From the NCBI GenBank assembly GCA_903875215.1, contig CAIQVH010000031.1, forward strand, positions 372,001-436,000: 64,000 nt of DNA, read 5' to 3'. A model generated the notes under the pieces. That model saw nothing but the letters and a program-made list of their open reading frames with translations. It ran no database searches and was not told the origin of the DNA. The position numbers and the translations under genes were made by a program. The DNA comes from an uncultured Anaerolineae bacterium. GTDB taxonomy: Bacteria > Chloroflexota > Anaerolineae > Anaerolineales > Villigracilaceae. This document shows positions 62,576 through 64,000 of this stretch, piece after piece (positions within the stretch are counted from its first letter, which is position 1; each line of letters opens with the position of its first letter).

Positions 62576-63673
62576 ATGGTAGACATTAATACTCCAGATG
62601 GTCATTTACGCTCTGAGTTTGAAGAAAAACAGGCTCTGTTTACCGCACAGCCGGCCATTGTGCAACGTTTTCTCGAAGCGCAGGCACGCATCCTGGCCAC
62701 GGCACTGATTGAACATCAGCACCTGGTGAAATTTTCCCTGCCCGACCGGATTGTTGCTGAACTGCCGCAGATTGACCAGCCTGCACCGATCACGGTGGCT
62801 GCCACCTTGCGGGAACAAACCGTGGGCGGAATTCGTAACCGGTTGACTCATAAGGATATCCACGAAGAACTACGTCACCGCTTAAACGAGCTGGAGCAAT
62901 CTCCCGATCATTCGATTTCCACCAGCGCCGGGCTGCTGCGCTTTGCCGCTGCTCAGCACCTGGTCTATAACATGTTGCCATCCGGCCGCTCAGTGGAATA
63001 CCGGGCAGACGAAGGCGAGGATACACCCAGCATCCCAGTGGCAGATTTGGAGCCGGAATCTGCCATCACTCAGGCCAGCGATGCCATCGCGGAGGAAGAT
63101 AAAGGCGAGGCAGGCCGCGGCAACTTGCAGGTACCGTTCGTCCCCGCGGCGCGGCGTTTTTATCTGCCACAATGGGTGGCTTTTGATGAAAACGACAAGC
63201 TCTTGATCGGCAGCATGCGCGAGGCCGAGGCGCATGTGACCTCCATGCAGCGCTACATCAATATTTTGCATGCGGCCTCTTCGATCGCGCCGTACATCAC
63301 TGCGGACGAGGAATATCAGAAAAAACGCTACGGCATGCTTGGGCAGCTGATCAACCAGGGCCGGGCGCTGGCGCGCGCCAAGGCGCAGGAAATCATCCAG
63401 ACCATCCGCGAAAGGTCGGCAGCGGGCAGTCTGAACCGCGGTTTGAGCCTGAGCCTGCCCTACTTTGATGACCAGTACCTGCGCATGGAGTTTGCCAATT
63501 TTGAAGTCATCCCCGCCGGACGCATTATGTTTGTGCCAGCCTTTGTCGTTCGGGCAGCCCGCGAGGAAGCCGCCAAGCGCATCCAGGATACGCGGTTCAA
63601 CAGCTCCACGCGCAAACACCTGATCGGGATCTTGAAAACGCTCGAAAAAGCCTTCGAAAACCCCGTAAAATGA
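62576..63673 (+). CDS. Conserved-looking hypothetical protein (365 aa)
   Basis: Soluble, no signal peptide or membrane helix. The N-terminal half is mostly helical (RFLEAQARILATALIEHQHL; RLTHKDIHEELRHRLNELE), followed by an acidic linker (~140-180) and a second region with RRFYLPQWVAFDENDKLLIGS, a helical part (MLGQLINQGRALARAKAQEI) and GLSLSLPYFDDQYLRMEFANFEVI. I do not recognise a family or any catalytic motif. AAGGAAG precedes ATG 62576. No neighbour suggests a role. Confidence 0.7.
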   Translation: MVDINTPDGHLRSEFEEKQALFTAQPAIVQRFLEAQARILATALIEHQHLVKFSLPDRIVAELPQIDQPAPITVAATLREQTVGGIRNRLTHKDIHEELRHRLNELEQSPDHSISTSAGLLRFAAAQHLVYNMLPSGRSVEYRADEGEDTPSIPVADLEPESAITQASDAIAEEDKGEAGRGNLQVPFVPAARRFYLPQWVAFDENDKLLIGSMREAEAHVTSMQRYINILHAASSIAPYITADEEYQKKRYGMLGQLINQGRALARAKAQEIIQTIRERSAAGSLNRGLSLSLPYFDDQYLRMEFANFEVIPAGRIMFVPAFVVRAAREEAAKRIQDTRFNSSTRKHLIGILKTLEKAFENPVK

Positions 63674-63808
63674 ACTGATTCCACAAGGCGGGCGCCAAGC
63701 CCTCATTGTACAACCCACTCCTGGCGCGCATTCCGCATCCCGGCATTTGTTTCGCCTTGATTAAGCAGGTTGTAGTGGCCCAAACCCGCAGCCTGCTTTT
63801 GATTTATT

Positions 63809-64000
63809 ATGAGTTCGAAACCAATTTACAGTCTCCGCATCACGGAAGTCTACCAGTCGCTTGAAACCAGCGCCGAGGGCCTGACAACGGTCGAGGCTGG
63901 CTTGCGGCGTTCGCTGTATGGTGACAACCTGCTGAACGAACCGCAACACCTGACACTTTTCGAAAAAATCACCCCTCACATCATCCACCTGCAGGCTGGC
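63809..64000 (+). CDS. P-type cation-transporting ATPase (N-terminus; cut by window end)
   Basis: The first 64 residues are visible, open at the window edge. The sequence IYSLRITEVYQSLETSAEGL, then LRRSLYGDNLLNEPQHLTLFEKI, matches the N-terminal cation-ATPase domain of P-type pumps such as Ca2+ ATPases. ATG 63809 has no strong ribosome site. The ion cannot be told from this part. Confidence 0.75.
   Translation, partial: MSSKPIYSLRITEVYQSLETSAEGLTTVEAGLRRSLYGDNLLNEPQHLTLFEKITPHIIHLQAG

Overview
The window looks like a chromosomal segment of a GC-rich (visibly above 50%) Chloroflexota bacterium, most likely of class Anaerolineae. This is an inference from combined traits: many secreted proteins with Thr/Pro/Ala spacers, a phosphofructokinase with pyrophosphate-type active-site residues, paired UbiA-family prenyltransferases, DUF11/sortase surface proteins, Roadblock and Usp proteins, and a maltodextrin ABC/GH13 locus. 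No 16S rRNA gene is present to confirm it.

Layout. 1-2.4 kb: end of rpsF, then ssb, rpsR and a membrane-anchored PpiC foldase. 2.5-5.7 kb: a minus-strand run of an SDR epimerase, a RarD-type permease and a GT4 glycosyltransferase. 5.7-14.25 kb: an integrated mobile element in a tRNA-Thr(CGU) gene, bounded by a perfect 122-bp direct repeat that carries the tRNA promoter and 5' half. It holds two tyrosine recombinases at opposite ends, a primase-like protein with TOPRIM and zinc-finger domains in reversed order, an RHH protein, an XRE regulator facing a perfect palindrome, and several small membrane or secreted proteins. There is no relaxase, conjugation, capsid or terminase gene, so it resembles a satellite or mobilizable replicon.

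14.3-31.3 kb: a membrane glycosyltransferase-like protein, mutY, a degenerate MBL-fold protein, an EamA permease, a very large secreted sortase fusion protein preceded by a structured leader, two UbiA paralogues, PPi-type pfk, smc and rnc. 31.6-38.7 kb: membrane protein, aldo/keto reductase, PAF-acetylhydrolase-like esterase, Nramp plus Usp pair, a Met/Gly/His-rich secreted protein. 38.8-50.9 kb: information-processing genes (tatA, uvrB, mfd, pth, pyrG, plsC) mixed with secreted lipoproteins and a Roadblock protein. 51-60.4 kb: eno, then a carbohydrate locus: ROK regulator, maltose/maltodextrin-type binding protein, two permeases, a lipoprotein alpha-amylase-type GH13 and a cytoplasmic-type GH13. 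No ABC ATPase gene lies here, so a shared one elsewhere is implied. 60.4-64 kb: small FMN-type oxidase, deoxynucleoside kinase-like protein, pirin, one uncharacterised 365-aa protein, and the start of a P-type cation ATPase cut by the window end.

The best candidate for an undescribed system is the 8.45-kb tRNA-Thr element. It rebuilds the 5' half and promoter of the tRNA rather than the usual 3' end, and leaves behind a promoter-driven half-tRNA that runs into a terminator.
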